Notes under the pieces: generated by a model | What the model was told of the DNA's origin: nothing | The model's database searches: none | What the model saw: only the letters and a program-made list of their open reading frames with translations | From: Pantoea alhagi | GTDB taxonomy: Bacteria; Pseudomonadota; Gammaproteobacteria; Enterobacterales; Enterobacteriaceae | Length of the DNA stretch: 64,000 nucleotides | Direction of reading: 5' to 3' | Assembly: GCF_002101395.1 (NCBI RefSeq) | Contig: NZ_CP019706.1 | Coordinates: 4,154,001 to 4,218,000, forward strand | Part shown: positions 25,891 to 35,149 of the stretch, one piece after another | Numbering within the stretch: position 1 is the stretch's first letter | How the letters are laid out: every line of letters starts with the position of its first letter | Made by a program: the position numbers and the translations under genes

Positions 25891-27448
25891 TGGCAGGCAA
25901 CTGATAGCTCCATGTTTCCGTCAGCGTTTTATCACCGTTAACCAGTGCGGCACGCATTTCGGTCGGCTGCTTATTGTCTTTAACGCGAATGCGCAGCATT
26001 AAACGCCAGCCTTTGTTTACCGGGTTATAGCGCACGCTCTGTTCAACAATCTCACCGTTATTGCCGATGCTAACCTGAGGCGTAACCGGCGTGTTATCCG
26101 GCAGCGCGCTCATATCCTGACCGACAAAGTCCACCACAAAAGCGAGGGTGCCGTCTGGCTGGCGCACCAGGTTTGACTGTTTTACATCGCCGGTAGAACG
26201 CAGCGTATTTTTCACCCATGCGGTATCCGGCGAATGCAGCTGGTCTTCATCACGGGTAAAGTGCAAACGATATTTAAAGTTCATTTCCTTGCCCGGCTCC
26301 GGCAGATTCTCCGGCGTCCAGAAGGCAACGATATTATCGTTGGTTTCATCTGCTGTCGGGATCTCAACCAGCTCTACGCGACCTTTACCCCAGTCGCCCT
26401 GCGGCTCAATCCAGCCGCTTGGGCGCAGATCGTAACGATCGTCGAGATCCTGATACTGATTGAACTCGCGTCCGCGCTGCAGCAGGCCAAATCCTTTCGG
26501 ACTTTCTACGGTAAAGGTGCTTACCGCCAGATGTTTCGGATTGTTCAGCGGACGCCAGATCCATTCGCCGTTACCGGCATGAATCGACAGACCGTTGGAA
26601 TCATGCAGAGAAGGACGATAGTTGACTATCGGAGAAGGCTGATTCGGACCATAGAGGAACATGCTGGTCAGCGGCGCAACGCCCAGCTTGCCTACTTTGT
26701 CGCGCAGATAGACTTTTGACTGCACATCCACATTGGTGTCCTTACCCGGACGCAGCACAAAGCGGTAGGCACCGGTAGCACGCGGAGAATCCAGCAGCGC
26801 ATAGATTACCAGCTGTTTATCCTGCGGCTTTGGACGCTCAATCCAGAATTCGCGAAAACGTGGGAACTCTTCACCAGAAGGCAGCGCGGTATCGATCGCC
26901 AGCCCACGCGAAGAGAGGCCATAAACCTGGCCGCCGCCAATCACGCGAAAATAGCTGGCGCCGAGGAAACTGGTGATTTCGTCATCTTTATCTTTGGCGT
27001 TTAACGGATAAAGCACTTTAAAACCAGCAAAACCCAGGTTCTTAATGGTTTCCGGATCGTGCTGAACATTGCCAAAATTAAAATATTCCGGGCTGTATTT
27101 GATTTCCCGGACCGCGTTGGCAGTGACTTCATGCAGTTTTACCGGGGTATCGAAATACATGCCCTGATGATAAAACTCCAGCTTGAATGGCGTTTTCAGT
27201 TTATGCCAATAGGCTTTATCGTGATTAAACTGAATCTGCTGATAGTCAGCATATTTCATGTCACGAAACTGAGAGGGCAAATTGCTCTTCGGCGCTTCAA
27301 AACTTTTTCCCGCTAACGACTTTGCCTCTTTGGCGACATCATCAATGCTAAAAGCCCAACCGGTGTTGGTATACAAGGCAAACAGAACTGCCGCACTGAC
27401 CCAGTGCGTTTTTTTCAGTCCCGATTTATTTTTGTTAGTAATCAGCAC
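25883..27448 (-). CDS. opgG: OpgG (MdoG), periplasmic glucan biosynthesis protein
   Basis: 521 aa. The signal peptide is cleaved at about residue 32 (NTGWA before FSIDDVAKEAKSLAG). OpgG is a periplasmic beta-sandwich protein needed for glucan branching and release, working with OpgH. It is co-linear with E. coli MdoG throughout, ending in ETWSYQLPANE. The start is a GTG at 27448 directly after a run of seven G residues that can act as ribosome binding site. The N-terminus is about ten residues longer than in E. coli, and no in-frame ATG is available. Confidence 0.95.
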   Translation of the reverse strand: MLITNKNKSGLKKTHWVSAAVLFALYTNTGWAFSIDDVAKEAKSLAGKSFEAPKSNLPSQFRDMKYADYQQIQFNHDKAYWHKLKTPFKLEFYHQGMYFDTPVKLHEVTANAVREIKYSPEYFNFGNVQHDPETIKNLGFAGFKVLYPLNAKDKDDEITSFLGASYFRVIGGGQVYGLSSRGLAIDTALPSGEEFPRFREFWIERPKPQDKQLVIYALLDSPRATGAYRFVLRPGKDTNVDVQSKVYLRDKVGKLGVAPLTSMFLYGPNQPSPIVNYRPSLHDSNGLSIHAGNGEWIWRPLNNPKHLAVSTFTVESPKGFGLLQRGREFNQYQDLDDRYDLRPSGWIEPQGDWGKGRVELVEIPTADETNDNIVAFWTPENLPEPGKEMNFKYRLHFTRDEDQLHSPDTAWVKNTLRSTGDVKQSNLVRQPDGTLAFVVDFVGQDMSALPDNTPVTPQVSIGNNGEIVEQSVRYNPVNKGWRLMLRIRVKDNKQPTEMRAALVNGDKTLTETWSYQLPANE

Positions 27449-27687
27449 ATCCCCCCCTTTCGTGTGCTTAAATCAATCTCATCCATATTAATGGATTATT
27501 CGGTTTTCCGACAGTATACCCGCCGTTTTGTTCCTGTATTCTCTGCTCTCAGGGCTTTTCTCTGCGTTGATCGTCTGTTACAGAATCGGCTGATATTATA
27601 TGGATTCCCGTTCCGGTAAAGTAAAGCGCTTACTTTTGTCACGTTCAGGGCGAGCCGGTATATAAAACGTACTAAAACTGGATAACT

Positions 27688-28809
27688 ATGCGTACTAAAT
27701 CTCATCAGCGTGAATATTTTTTTGATTCTATTCGCGCCTGGCTGATGCTTCTTGGCATTCCTTTTCATGTTTCACTTATTTATTCCAGCCACCAGTGGTC
27801 TGTTAACAGCGCGGAGCCGTCGTTGTGGTTAACCGTGTTCAATGACTTTATTCATGCTTTCCGCATGCAGGTGTTTTTCGTCATATCTGGTTACTTTTCT
27901 TTTATGCTCTGGTTGCGCTATGCACCGCGCGAATGGTGGAAAGTGCGCGTGGAGCGCGTTGGCATCCCGATGCTCAGCGCCATTCCGCTGATTACCCTGC
28001 CCCAGTTTTTTATACTGAAAGAGTGGACGGGTAAAATCACCGGCTGGCCACACTTTACCGCGTATGAAAAATATAACACCCTGGTCTGGGAGCTTACCTC
28101 CCACCTGTGGTTTCTGTTGGTGCTGGTTATTTTCACCTCGCTGGGGCTGGTGCTGTTTCGCCACCTGCGGGCGGCGGAGCAAAACCTGACCACCGCGCCC
28201 GGCTGGCTGATACTCACTCTGGCAGTGCTGTTTTACAGCCTGTGCTGGGGCGCTTTTCGCCGTCTGATTTTTACCTTTCAGCCTGCGCTGCTGACCGATG
28301 GGCTTTTCAACTTTGCCGTTATGCAAACCCTGTTTTATCTCCCTTTCTTCTGGCTTGGCGCGCTCGTCTGGCGCAATCCGGCGCTGAAGGCGCGCTTTGT
28401 GCGCTTTAATCCGTGGGCGCTAATCGGCTCGGTGCTGGCATTCTTCGCCTATATGGCCAACCAGCGCTACAGCAGCGGCGAAGGCTGGATGTATGAAATT
28501 GATGCGGTGGTATCAATGCTCATGGGTCTGTGGATGGTTAACGTGGTATTTTCCTTTGGGCATCGCTTCCTGAATGCCCATTCAGCGCGCATTACCTGGC
28601 TGGTGAATGCTTCTCTGTTTATCTATCTGGTGCATCATCCGCTGACGCTACTGTACGGCATCTTTATTACGCCGCATATTCATAATAATGCGCTGGGTTT
28701 TATTGCTGGCCTGTTGTTTGTCTTCGGCATCGCCTTTGTGCTGTATGAAATTCATTTGCGCATTCCGCTGCTGCGCTTCCTGTTTTCCGGGCGAAAAGCC
28801 CGCCCCTGA
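27688..28809 (+). CDS. opgC: OpgC (MdoC), glucan succinyltransferase
   Basis: 373 aa, about 10 TM segments, acyltransferase-3 family. In E. coli OpgC adds succinyl groups to periplasmic glucans on the periplasmic face of the inner membrane. Typical features are DSIRAWLMLLGIPFHVSLIY (residues 13-32, with the family His) and FVISGYFSFML. It is divergent from opgGH, as in E. coli. The promoter interval is 27449-27687. It is convergent with clsC, with a 24-bp gap that holds a short hairpin. Confidence 0.94.
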   Translation: MRTKSHQREYFFDSIRAWLMLLGIPFHVSLIYSSHQWSVNSAEPSLWLTVFNDFIHAFRMQVFFVISGYFSFMLWLRYAPREWWKVRVERVGIPMLSAIPLITLPQFFILKEWTGKITGWPHFTAYEKYNTLVWELTSHLWFLLVLVIFTSLGLVLFRHLRAAEQNLTTAPGWLILTLAVLFYSLCWGAFRRLIFTFQPALLTDGLFNFAVMQTLFYLPFFWLGALVWRNPALKARFVRFNPWALIGSVLAFFAYMANQRYSSGEGWMYEIDAVVSMLMGLWMVNVVFSFGHRFLNAHSARITWLVNASLFIYLVHHPLTLLYGIFITPHIHNNALGFIAGLLFVFGIAFVLYEIHLRIPLLRFLFSGRKARP

Positions 28810-28817
28810 GTTACAGA

Positions 28818-28833
28818 CGGGCATGGATGCCCG
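28818..28833. terminator. Inverted repeat between convergent opgC and clsC
   Basis: CGGGCAT (28818-28824) and ATGCCCG (28827-28833) are exact inverted repeats in the 24-bp gap between the two stop codons. There is no clear T tract, so a terminator role is only inferred from position. Confidence 0.4.
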
Positions 28834-30306
28834 CTATAGCAACCACTCTACCGGCAGACGCCAGACCAGGCGCACCAGCAGACGCTGATAAAAGCGGGTT
28901 TTCGGCTCATGCTTATGCACGATTTCCCCCGGTTCACCTTCATATTCCACCCAGTTAACCCGTCCCCATTTATCCAGCCGCAACGTCCAGGCGCGCTCAC
29001 GCATCTCTTCGACAAACCGCTGATGGATATTGCTTGCCAGCGTTTCGCTCTCGATCAGCAGCCCCATTTCGGTATTCAGCACTGCCGAACGCGGATCGAA
29101 GTTAAAGGAGCCGATAAACACCTTCTGGTTATCGACGCTGAAGGTTTTGGCATGCAGGCTGGAGCCGGAATTGCCGGTAAGTCCGCGATCGTGCGGCTTC
29201 TCTTCGCTATCGGCCTGCGGCTTTAGTTCATACAGCTTAACGCCATGACGCAGCAGCTTTTTACGCCATTTGGCGTAGCCGGCATGCACCACCGATACAT
29301 CGTTAGCCGCCAGTGAGTTAGTGAGGATAGCGATTTTAACGCCGCTGCGCACCAGCGCCAGCAGCTGCGCGACGCCCGCGCGCGTCGGGACAAAATAGGC
29401 GGAAATGATATCGAACTGGTGTTGCGGGCGACCAATGATTTCGATCATCCTCTGCGGCAGCAGCGTGGCGCGCCGCGCTTTGCCCAGTCCCTTACGCGGA
29501 TCGTCGCTCAACAGACGCGCCGGTGCCCAGGTCATCTTTAATTCGCCGCTGTCCAGCTGCGACATATAGCCGCAGGACTGCAGGCGCTGCATATAGCGCT
29601 GCACCTGTTCGCTGTCGCGCCAGGCTTCTGGCAGCGTCACTTCCGCGCGGGAATCGTCCGGCGCTTCATCCACCACCGCGGAAAAAGCGGTCACCGCCTT
29701 GCTTTGCCAGTAGCGTTCAAAGTCAGCCGCCACCTCTTCCACCACTGGCCCGATCGCCATAACATCGAGATCGGAAAACAGCGGCTGTTTGCCTGCGCCA
29801 AAGTATTCATCGCCAATATTACGCCCGCCGACAATGGTAACCATGTCATCAACGGTCAGGCTTTTATTGTGCATGCGGCGGTTCAGGCGGGCAAAATCGC
29901 TGAGATAACCCAGCGCCCGCAGAGTGCGAAACGAGAACGGATTAAATAAGCGGATCTCGATATTGGGATGACGATTCAGTTCGCTCAGCGTTTTGTCCAG
30001 TCCCATGGTGTTGTTGTCATCCAGCAGCAAACGGACCTGGACGCCCCGGTCAGCGGCCTCCAGCAGCGCGCTGAACAGCAGCCGTCCGGACATATCGTTT
30101 TGCCAGATATAGTACTGGATATCGATGCGTTCTTCCGCCATCGACAACAGCTGATAGCGAGCAGCGAAGGCATCCAGTCCGTCGCTTAATGAATGGATAC
30201 CGCTGTGCTGTGGATGTTGAACGGTACGGGGTTTAACTGCCCTGGCGAGGCGGGTACGGCTGTCTGCAGGCGTCACGTTATCCTGCGGGTAAAGCGCTTC
30301 AGCCAT
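28834..30306 (-). CDS. clsC: ClsC (YmdC), cardiolipin synthase C
   Basis: 490 aa (E. coli 473). It is a phospholipase-D superfamily enzyme. In E. coli ClsC condenses phosphatidylglycerol with phosphatidylethanolamine to cardiolipin and works with YmdB. Both HKD motifs are intact: His146-Asn-Lys148 (HNKSLTVDD) and His385-Ala-Lys387 (HAKTFSVDN). The start at 30306 has AAGGA 7 nt upstream. It lies 31 bp downstream of ymdB on the same strand. PgsA, which supplies the phosphatidylglycerol branch, is encoded at 42.5 kb. Confidence 0.95.
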   Translation of the reverse strand: MAEALYPQDNVTPADSRTRLARAVKPRTVQHPQHSGIHSLSDGLDAFAARYQLLSMAEERIDIQYYIWQNDMSGRLLFSALLEAADRGVQVRLLLDDNNTMGLDKTLSELNRHPNIEIRLFNPFSFRTLRALGYLSDFARLNRRMHNKSLTVDDMVTIVGGRNIGDEYFGAGKQPLFSDLDVMAIGPVVEEVAADFERYWQSKAVTAFSAVVDEAPDDSRAEVTLPEAWRDSEQVQRYMQRLQSCGYMSQLDSGELKMTWAPARLLSDDPRKGLGKARRATLLPQRMIEIIGRPQHQFDIISAYFVPTRAGVAQLLALVRSGVKIAILTNSLAANDVSVVHAGYAKWRKKLLRHGVKLYELKPQADSEEKPHDRGLTGNSGSSLHAKTFSVDNQKVFIGSFNFDPRSAVLNTEMGLLIESETLASNIHQRFVEEMRERAWTLRLDKWGRVNWVEYEGEPGEIVHKHEPKTRFYQRLLVRLVWRLPVEWLL

Positions 30307-30337
30307 TATTTTTCCTTTTTTCTAAACCTGATTGTTA

Positions 30338-30889
30338 TTATTCACCGGCTGCAGCTCCGCCGTCATCGGCCTGTTCTGAATGCTGGCGATAAAGACGATA
30401 GCTTTCCTCGTCAAAACAGACCAGCCAGACCTGCTGCGGATAGTCGTGCTGCTGCAAAAACTGGCTAATGGTTCGCAAGGCGATCGTCGCCGCCGCCGCT
30501 TTAGGGTAGCCATAAATGCCGGTGCTGATAGCGGGAAAGGCGATGGTGGCGAAGCGATGCTCTGCGGCCAGCTGCAAACTATTATTATAGGCGCTGGCCA
30601 GCAGCTCCGCTTCGCCCTGGCCGCCACCACGCCAGACCGGGCCTACGGTATGAATCACTGCACGCGCCGGTAAGTTGCCGGCTCCGGTCAGCACCGCCTC
30701 TCCGGTCGGGCAGCCGCCCCGACTCGCCGCCAGCTGGCGACACTCGGCTAACAACGCCGGTCCCGCCGCGCGATGAATTGCGCCGTCAACGCCGCCGCCG
30801 CCCAGTAAGCTGCTGTTTGCGGCGTTAACAATCACGTCTACCTGCTGACGCGTAATATCACCCTGAATAATACGTAGTCGGCTATGCAT
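30338..30889 (-). CDS. ymdB: YmdB, macrodomain O-acetyl-ADP-ribose deacetylase / RNase III regulator
   Basis: 183 aa from the ATG at 30889, preceded by GAGGAG. The 16-codon extension to 30937 has no ribosome binding site and is not in E. coli YmdB (177 aa). It is a macrodomain protein with VDVIVNAANSSLLGGGGVDGAIH (about residues 16-38) and AFPAISTGIYGYP, the ADP-ribose pocket. E. coli YmdB deacetylates O-acetyl-ADP-ribose, inhibits RNase III and stimulates ClsC. It is in an operon with clsC. No curli genes are seen next to it, unlike E. coli. Confidence 0.95.
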   Translation of the reverse strand: MHSRLRIIQGDITRQQVDVIVNAANSSLLGGGGVDGAIHRAAGPALLAECRQLAASRGGCPTGEAVLTGAGNLPARAVIHTVGPVWRGGGQGEAELLASAYNNSLQLAAEHRFATIAFPAISTGIYGYPKAAAATIALRTISQFLQQHDYPQQVWLVCFDEESYRLYRQHSEQADDGGAAAGE

Positions 30890-30994
30890 GTTTTCTCCTC
30901 GCAATATCAATGGTGAAAATCGGGTCGGGGATGCCATTTAGTCTAGACTTAGCGAAACGTTCCGCGCCTGCCTTTTTTACAGGAGAAGAACCGC

Positions 30995-32155
30995 ATGCGA
31001 GTTACCTCATCAACCGTGCCATCGCAGCGCCATCAGCCGTCTCTGTTCAACAGCTTTTTTCAGGGCAGCTTCCCCTGCTCAACCGCCTGCCGCAAAGAGG
31101 GTAAACGTCTGGATATGATTATCAGCAGCGGGCACGATATGCTGATCCATAAAGATTATGCCGCGCTGGTGGAGCATCGTTTACTGACCGCACGCGACGG
31201 TGCACGCTGGTATCTGATCGAAAAAACGCCTGGCGAATATGACTGGTCCTCTTTTCTGCCGATGGTGCATGCCGCCAGCCAGCACGGAATTCAGGTGATC
31301 TGGGAAGTGGCGCACTTTGGTTATCCGGATCATCTCGATATCTGGTCACCCGGCTTTGTTGATGCCTTCGCCCGTTTTGCCCGCGCCATGGCGGAAGTGA
31401 TGCGCAACGAGGGTATTGAGCAACCCTTTTTCACCCCCATCAATCAGATCTCCTTTTGGTCGTGGGCGGGCGCGGAGGTGGCCTGGCTTAACCCCTACGC
31501 CAGCGGACGCGGCCCGGCCCTGAAGAAACAGCTGGTGCGCGCCAGCCTGGCGGCGATCGCCGCGATACGCGAGATCTATCCGCAGGCGCGCTTTGTTTTG
31601 ACGGATCCGCTGGTGCATGTTGCGCCCGCTGACCACAGCGCGGCGGCGCGTGAAGAGGCGCAGCGTCAGCACCTTTCACAGTTTGACGCCTGGGATATGC
31701 TGTGCGGCAAGCAATGCCCGGAGCTGGGCGGCAGCCCGGAGGCGCTGGATATTATCGGTCTGAACTACTATCCCGATAATCAGTGGCTCAGTAACGGCTC
31801 GCCTTTAAACGCAACGCACGCCGCCTGGCGTCCGCTGCATCTGCTGCTGGAGGAGGTCTGGCAACGTTATCAGCGCCCAATGCTGTTAGCGGAAACCGGT
31901 GCGGAAGGGGAAGCACGGGCCAACTGGCTGAACATTGTTGCTGATGAAGTGGAGCTGGCGCTGGAACAGGGAGTGGCAATGGAAGGCATTTCCCTCTATC
32001 CGGTAGTGGAGTATCCGGCCTGGGCAGACGACCGTCGCTCGCCCGGCCCGCTGTTTGGCCTGCCCGATCCCAATGGCAGCCGCACGCTCTATGAGCCGCT
32101 GGCGCTGGCGTTACGCAGCCAGCAAATCAAATTACAAAATCGTGCAAAAGGTTAA
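30995..32155 (+). CDS. GH1-like glycoside hydrolase-fold protein with Gln in place of the acid/base Glu
   Basis: 386 aa, GGAG ribosome binding site. It resembles the short GH1-like 'beta-glucosidase' group: HFGYPDHLDIWSPGFVDAFARFA (residues 107-129), TPINQISFWSWAG (147-159), IIGLNYYPDNQW and AETGAEGE. The putative nucleophile Glu300 is present. In the second position, where GH1 enzymes have Asn-Glu, this protein has Asn150-Gln151 (codon CAG at 31445-31447). Loss of the general acid/base suggests altered catalysis, as in plant myrosinases, or a non-catalytic role. It has no signal peptide. It is divergent from ymdB and I know of no E. coli orthologue. Confidence 0.8.
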   Translation: MRVTSSTVPSQRHQPSLFNSFFQGSFPCSTACRKEGKRLDMIISSGHDMLIHKDYAALVEHRLLTARDGARWYLIEKTPGEYDWSSFLPMVHAASQHGIQVIWEVAHFGYPDHLDIWSPGFVDAFARFARAMAEVMRNEGIEQPFFTPINQISFWSWAGAEVAWLNPYASGRGPALKKQLVRASLAAIAAIREIYPQARFVLTDPLVHVAPADHSAAAREEAQRQHLSQFDAWDMLCGKQCPELGGSPEALDIIGLNYYPDNQWLSNGSPLNATHAAWRPLHLLLEEVWQRYQRPMLLAETGAEGEARANWLNIVADEVELALEQGVAMEGISLYPVVEYPAWADDRRSPGPLFGLPDPNGSRTLYEPLALALRSQQIKLQNRAKG

Positions 32156-32349
32156 GGCGTCGGGGAAGCTTCGGCGGGCTGAGCGGCGGGTTCTGCAGGC
32201 GGCATGGTGCAGGTCTGAACTTCAAACGCGTCGGATGAGGGACGACGAATGTCGGCCAGCCAGGTCGTGGTAAAGATAACTACGATGCCGATCAGACTGG
32301 CAGCGAGTAAACCAATTAACGCGATAAGTTTATCGTCACGGTTTTCCAT
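32152..32349 (-). CDS. Small single-pass membrane protein, unassigned
   Basis: 65 aa from the ATG at 32349, with AAGGAG about 8 nt upstream (a GTG one codon earlier is possible). There is one hydrophobic helix, about residues 9-31 (ALIGLLAASLIGIVVIFTTTW), then a Pro/Ala/Glu-rich tail with one Cys (VQTCTMPPAEPAAQPAEASP). I do not recognise the family. The stop overlaps the end of the convergent GH1-like gene by 4 bp. The strong ribosome binding site makes it likely to be real. Confidence 0.65.
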   Translation of the reverse strand: MENRDDKLIALIGLLAASLIGIVVIFTTTWLADIRRPSSDAFEVQTCTMPPAEPAAQPAEASPTP

Positions 32350-32393
32350 CACTGATCTCCTTATTTAACCATCGGACCTTTTGCAGTGTGCAA

Positions 32394-32549
32394 TTATGAC
32401 ATCCATAGCGTAACAATGAGAACAAAGAATATCAGAGTAAAAGAGGTCAATAACAGGACTACAATGGCAAATTGCGCATCGTCGAGTTGCGGCAGTTCAT
32501 CTCTTTCTGGAGGCTCAGGCGGCAAAATTTCATTCATTTTTGTCATCAT
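32394..32549 (-). CDS. Second small single-pass membrane protein, unassigned, start uncertain
   Basis: About 51 aa if begun at the ATG at 32549. In-frame starts also exist at 32579 (GTG), 32561, 32546 and 32537, and none has a good ribosome binding site. The N-terminal part is acidic and Pro-rich (NEILPPEPPERDELPQLDD), followed by a C-terminal TM helix (FAIVVLLLTSFTLIFFVLIVTLWM). It is directly upstream of the other small membrane gene, 44 bp apart on the same strand. It lies just beyond the 3' end of the efflux operon, and its link to that operon is unknown. Confidence 0.5.
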   Translation of the reverse strand: MMTKMNEILPPEPPERDELPQLDDAQFAIVVLLLTSFTLIFFVLIVTLWMS

Positions 32550-32687
32550 CACAGCGGGCATAATCGATAAACAAGACACCGCTCTGTTTCTGCCATGCGG
32601 TTTTACAGTGTAGCACGGCTGATTGAAATCGTAACCGCCTGCTGAGGCTGCGCCGAATCTTAGCGTTCCGGCGCGCTAAGCAGGCTC

Positions 32688-34064
32688 TTAAGAGTGCCAG
32701 CCGCCGCCCAACGCCCGATAGAGATCGATTTGCGCCAGCAGCAGATTGCTTTTCAGCTGTACCACGTTCAGCTGCGCGCTGAATAGCGTACGCTGTGCAT
32801 CCAGCTCGTCAAGATAGGAAGCGTAGCCGTTTTGATAGCGGTTGCGGGCAATACGCAGCGTGTCGGCGGCGATCTCCTGCTGCTTTTCTACCTCCTGCAG
32901 CTGCGCCTGGGTCTGCTGAATCGCATCCAGCGCATCGTTTACTTCGCTAAAGGCGTTTCGCACTACTTTCTCATAGCCGTACAGCGCCTGATTGCGCGAT
33001 GCCATCGAAACATCTACCTGCGCCGTTAGCGCCTCCCGATTCAGCAAGGGTGCCAGCACGCTGCCGCCAATGCTCCACAGCCGGAACGGATTATCCACCA
33101 GTTGATGCAGCACCGAGGATTGCAGGGTGCCAGAGGCGGTCAGATTAAGCGAGGGCAGCAGCTGGGCCTGAGAAGAGACCAGCGTCTGGTCCGCCGCCAG
33201 CAGCAGCCGCTGGGCCTGAACAATATCTGGTCGGCGCTGCAGCAACTCTGATGGAAACAGCGACGGTAACCGCTGCGGCATCACCTGCGTAAAGTTTGAC
33301 TGGCGAGCAATGCGACGCGGGTTCATGCCCACTAAAATACTCAGCGCGTTTTCCTGCTGATGGATTTGATGTTCAAGCTGGGGAATTTGCGCTTTGGCCG
33401 CCTGATATTCCGATGCTGCCTGCATCCACTCCAGCCGCGAGGTATAACCTGCGGCGAACTGACGCTGCGCCAGATTGAGCGAGTTTTCTCGCGTCGCCAG
33501 CGTCGCCCGGGTCACGCGCAGCTGCTCGTCCAGCGCCAGCAAGGAAATATAGCCGGAGGCGACCGAGGTGGCGATGGTCAGTTCAGCCGCAGCCGCGGCG
33601 GCCTGTTGCGCCGCCAGCGACGCGCGTGCGGCATCGATACTGCTACTGCGCGATCCCCACAGATCCACGTCATAGTTTGCCTGCAGCAATCCCTGATACA
33701 CGTTGCCCTCGCGCGGTTGCCCGGTAACGGCTGACAGCGAACGCGCACGCGTTGCGCCTACGCCCACATCCAGCGTGGGAAAATTATCTCCGGCGGCGGC
33801 GCGCAGCTGCGCCCGATACTGATCGACGCGCGAACGGGCGGTCAGAATATCGGGATTATTGCGCAGGGCCTGTTCCACCAGCCGGTTCAGATTGGGATCG
33901 GCAAAGGTTCGCCACCAGTTCGCTTCCGGCGCGGCGGACGGCCCCACCCGATAACGCCACTGCGGCGGGATCGGCAACGATGACGGTGCCTTGTCTACGT
34001 CACGGGCACAGCCGATTAACAATGGGATCATTAGCGCCAGCACCTGCGGTTTCCAGCACATCAT
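32688..34064 (-). CDS. Outer-membrane efflux lipoprotein (NodT/OprM family)
   Basis: 458 aa with signal peptide and lipobox (LLIGC, Cys19). It is a TolC-like outer-membrane factor of tripartite pumps, with two OEP repeats: the N-terminal WWRTFADPNLNRLVEQALRNNPDI and the internal LLQRRPDIVQAQRLLLAADQ. Long helical stretches match the periplasmic coiled-coil barrel. Its start codon overlaps the stop of the upstream adaptor gene by 4 bp, so the pump parts are co-translated. It is the last gene of the marR-MFS-adaptor-OMF operon. The 32580-32687 interval holds a CTTAGCG/CGCTAAG inverted repeat without a T tract. Confidence 0.92.
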   Translation of the reverse strand: MMCWKPQVLALMIPLLIGCARDVDKAPSSLPIPPQWRYRVGPSAAPEANWWRTFADPNLNRLVEQALRNNPDILTARSRVDQYRAQLRAAAGDNFPTLDVGVGATRARSLSAVTGQPREGNVYQGLLQANYDVDLWGSRSSSIDAARASLAAQQAAAAAAELTIATSVASGYISLLALDEQLRVTRATLATRENSLNLAQRQFAAGYTSRLEWMQAASEYQAAKAQIPQLEHQIHQQENALSILVGMNPRRIARQSNFTQVMPQRLPSLFPSELLQRRPDIVQAQRLLLAADQTLVSSQAQLLPSLNLTASGTLQSSVLHQLVDNPFRLWSIGGSVLAPLLNREALTAQVDVSMASRNQALYGYEKVVRNAFSEVNDALDAIQQTQAQLQEVEKQQEIAADTLRIARNRYQNGYASYLDELDAQRTLFSAQLNVVQLKSNLLLAQIDLYRALGGGWHS

Positions 34065-35149
34065 GACCGTGGCTCCTCTGCGCCGGAGGTGTCGATATTT
34101 ACCTCTACCGACATCCCGGGACGCAGCCGCGCCTGCGTATCATCCGTGATCCTGATACGTACCGGAATACGCTGCGCTATCTTCACAAAGTTACCGGTCG
34201 CGTTATCCGGTGAGATAGCGCTGAACTCCGAGCCAGCAGCCGGAGAGATAAATTCCACCACGCCGTGAAACTCTGCGCCGTTCAACGCATCTACGGTAAA
34301 GGTGACCGGCAAGCCGGGACGCACATGCGCCATCTGCGTCTCTTTCATGTTGGCGATCACCCATTTTTTCGCCAGCACCAGCGACGTGAGCCGCGTTCCC
34401 GCTGAGACATAGGCGCCGCGCCGCACTGAGATCTGCCCCAGCTGCCCCTCTTCCGGCGCAATAATGCGCGTGTTGTCTAAATCGATCTGTGCCAGCTGCA
34501 ACGCCGCCTGCGCATTGGCGACATCCGCCTCCAGCGAGGCGCGATTAACGATTACCGTTTGCCGATCCTGACGTGATACTTCCAGCGTCGCCTTCGCCTG
34601 CTGCACGGCAGTTACCGCCGCGCTATTCGCCGCGCGCGCCGCGTCACGCTCACGAATGGACAGCGAGCCGTCCGCGACCAGATTTTCCACGCGTTTTAAA
34701 TCGAAGCCGCTTTTTGCCGCCTGCGCACGGGCATTTTCCAGCGCCGCCTGGTTACGTACGATCACCGCTTCGGCGCTGAGCCGCTGCTGCTGATTATTGG
34801 CTAACGCCGCCTGCTTCATCGCCAGCTGCGCTTTCGCCTGTTCAACCCGCTGACGATAGATACGATCGTCAATGGTCATCAGCACGTCACCCTTATGAAC
34901 CGGCTGTAGATCCTGCACATTAACGGCGGTGATATAGCCACTGACCTGCGGGCTGATAAAAGTGATCTGCCCTCGCACATAGGCATTTTCCGTACTCTGC
35001 ACCGCGCTGGTAAAGGGCCATAGCTGCCAGGCGTAAAGGATAACCAGTACGCCAACCAGAGCTATACCGCTGCCAACGGCAATGGAGAGGATCCGAAATT
35101 TATTATTACGCTCGCGCTCGGCGGCTTTGACTTCTTCCTGCTGGCTCAT
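34061..35149 (-). CDS. HlyD/EmrA-type periplasmic adaptor of an efflux pump
   Basis: 362 aa. There is a single N-terminal TM anchor (about residues 19-43), then a lipoyl/hairpin region (SPQVSGYITAVNVQDLQPVHKGDVLMTIDD), a long coiled-coil helical hairpin and a beta-barrel (GQLGQISVRRGAYVSAGTRL). This is the EmrA membrane fusion class, linking an MFS pump to the outer-membrane factor. It overlaps both neighbours by 4 bp. The substrates are unknown. EmrA-type systems often export hydrophobic or phenolic compounds. Confidence 0.92.
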   Translation of the reverse strand: MSQQEEVKAAERERNNKFRILSIAVGSGIALVGVLVILYAWQLWPFTSAVQSTENAYVRGQITFISPQVSGYITAVNVQDLQPVHKGDVLMTIDDRIYRQRVEQAKAQLAMKQAALANNQQQRLSAEAVIVRNQAALENARAQAAKSGFDLKRVENLVADGSLSIRERDAARAANSAAVTAVQQAKATLEVSRQDRQTVIVNRASLEADVANAQAALQLAQIDLDNTRIIAPEEGQLGQISVRRGAYVSAGTRLTSLVLAKKWVIANMKETQMAHVRPGLPVTFTVDALNGAEFHGVVEFISPAAGSEFSAISPDNATGNFVKIAQRIPVRIRITDDTQARLRPGMSVEVNIDTSGAEEPRS

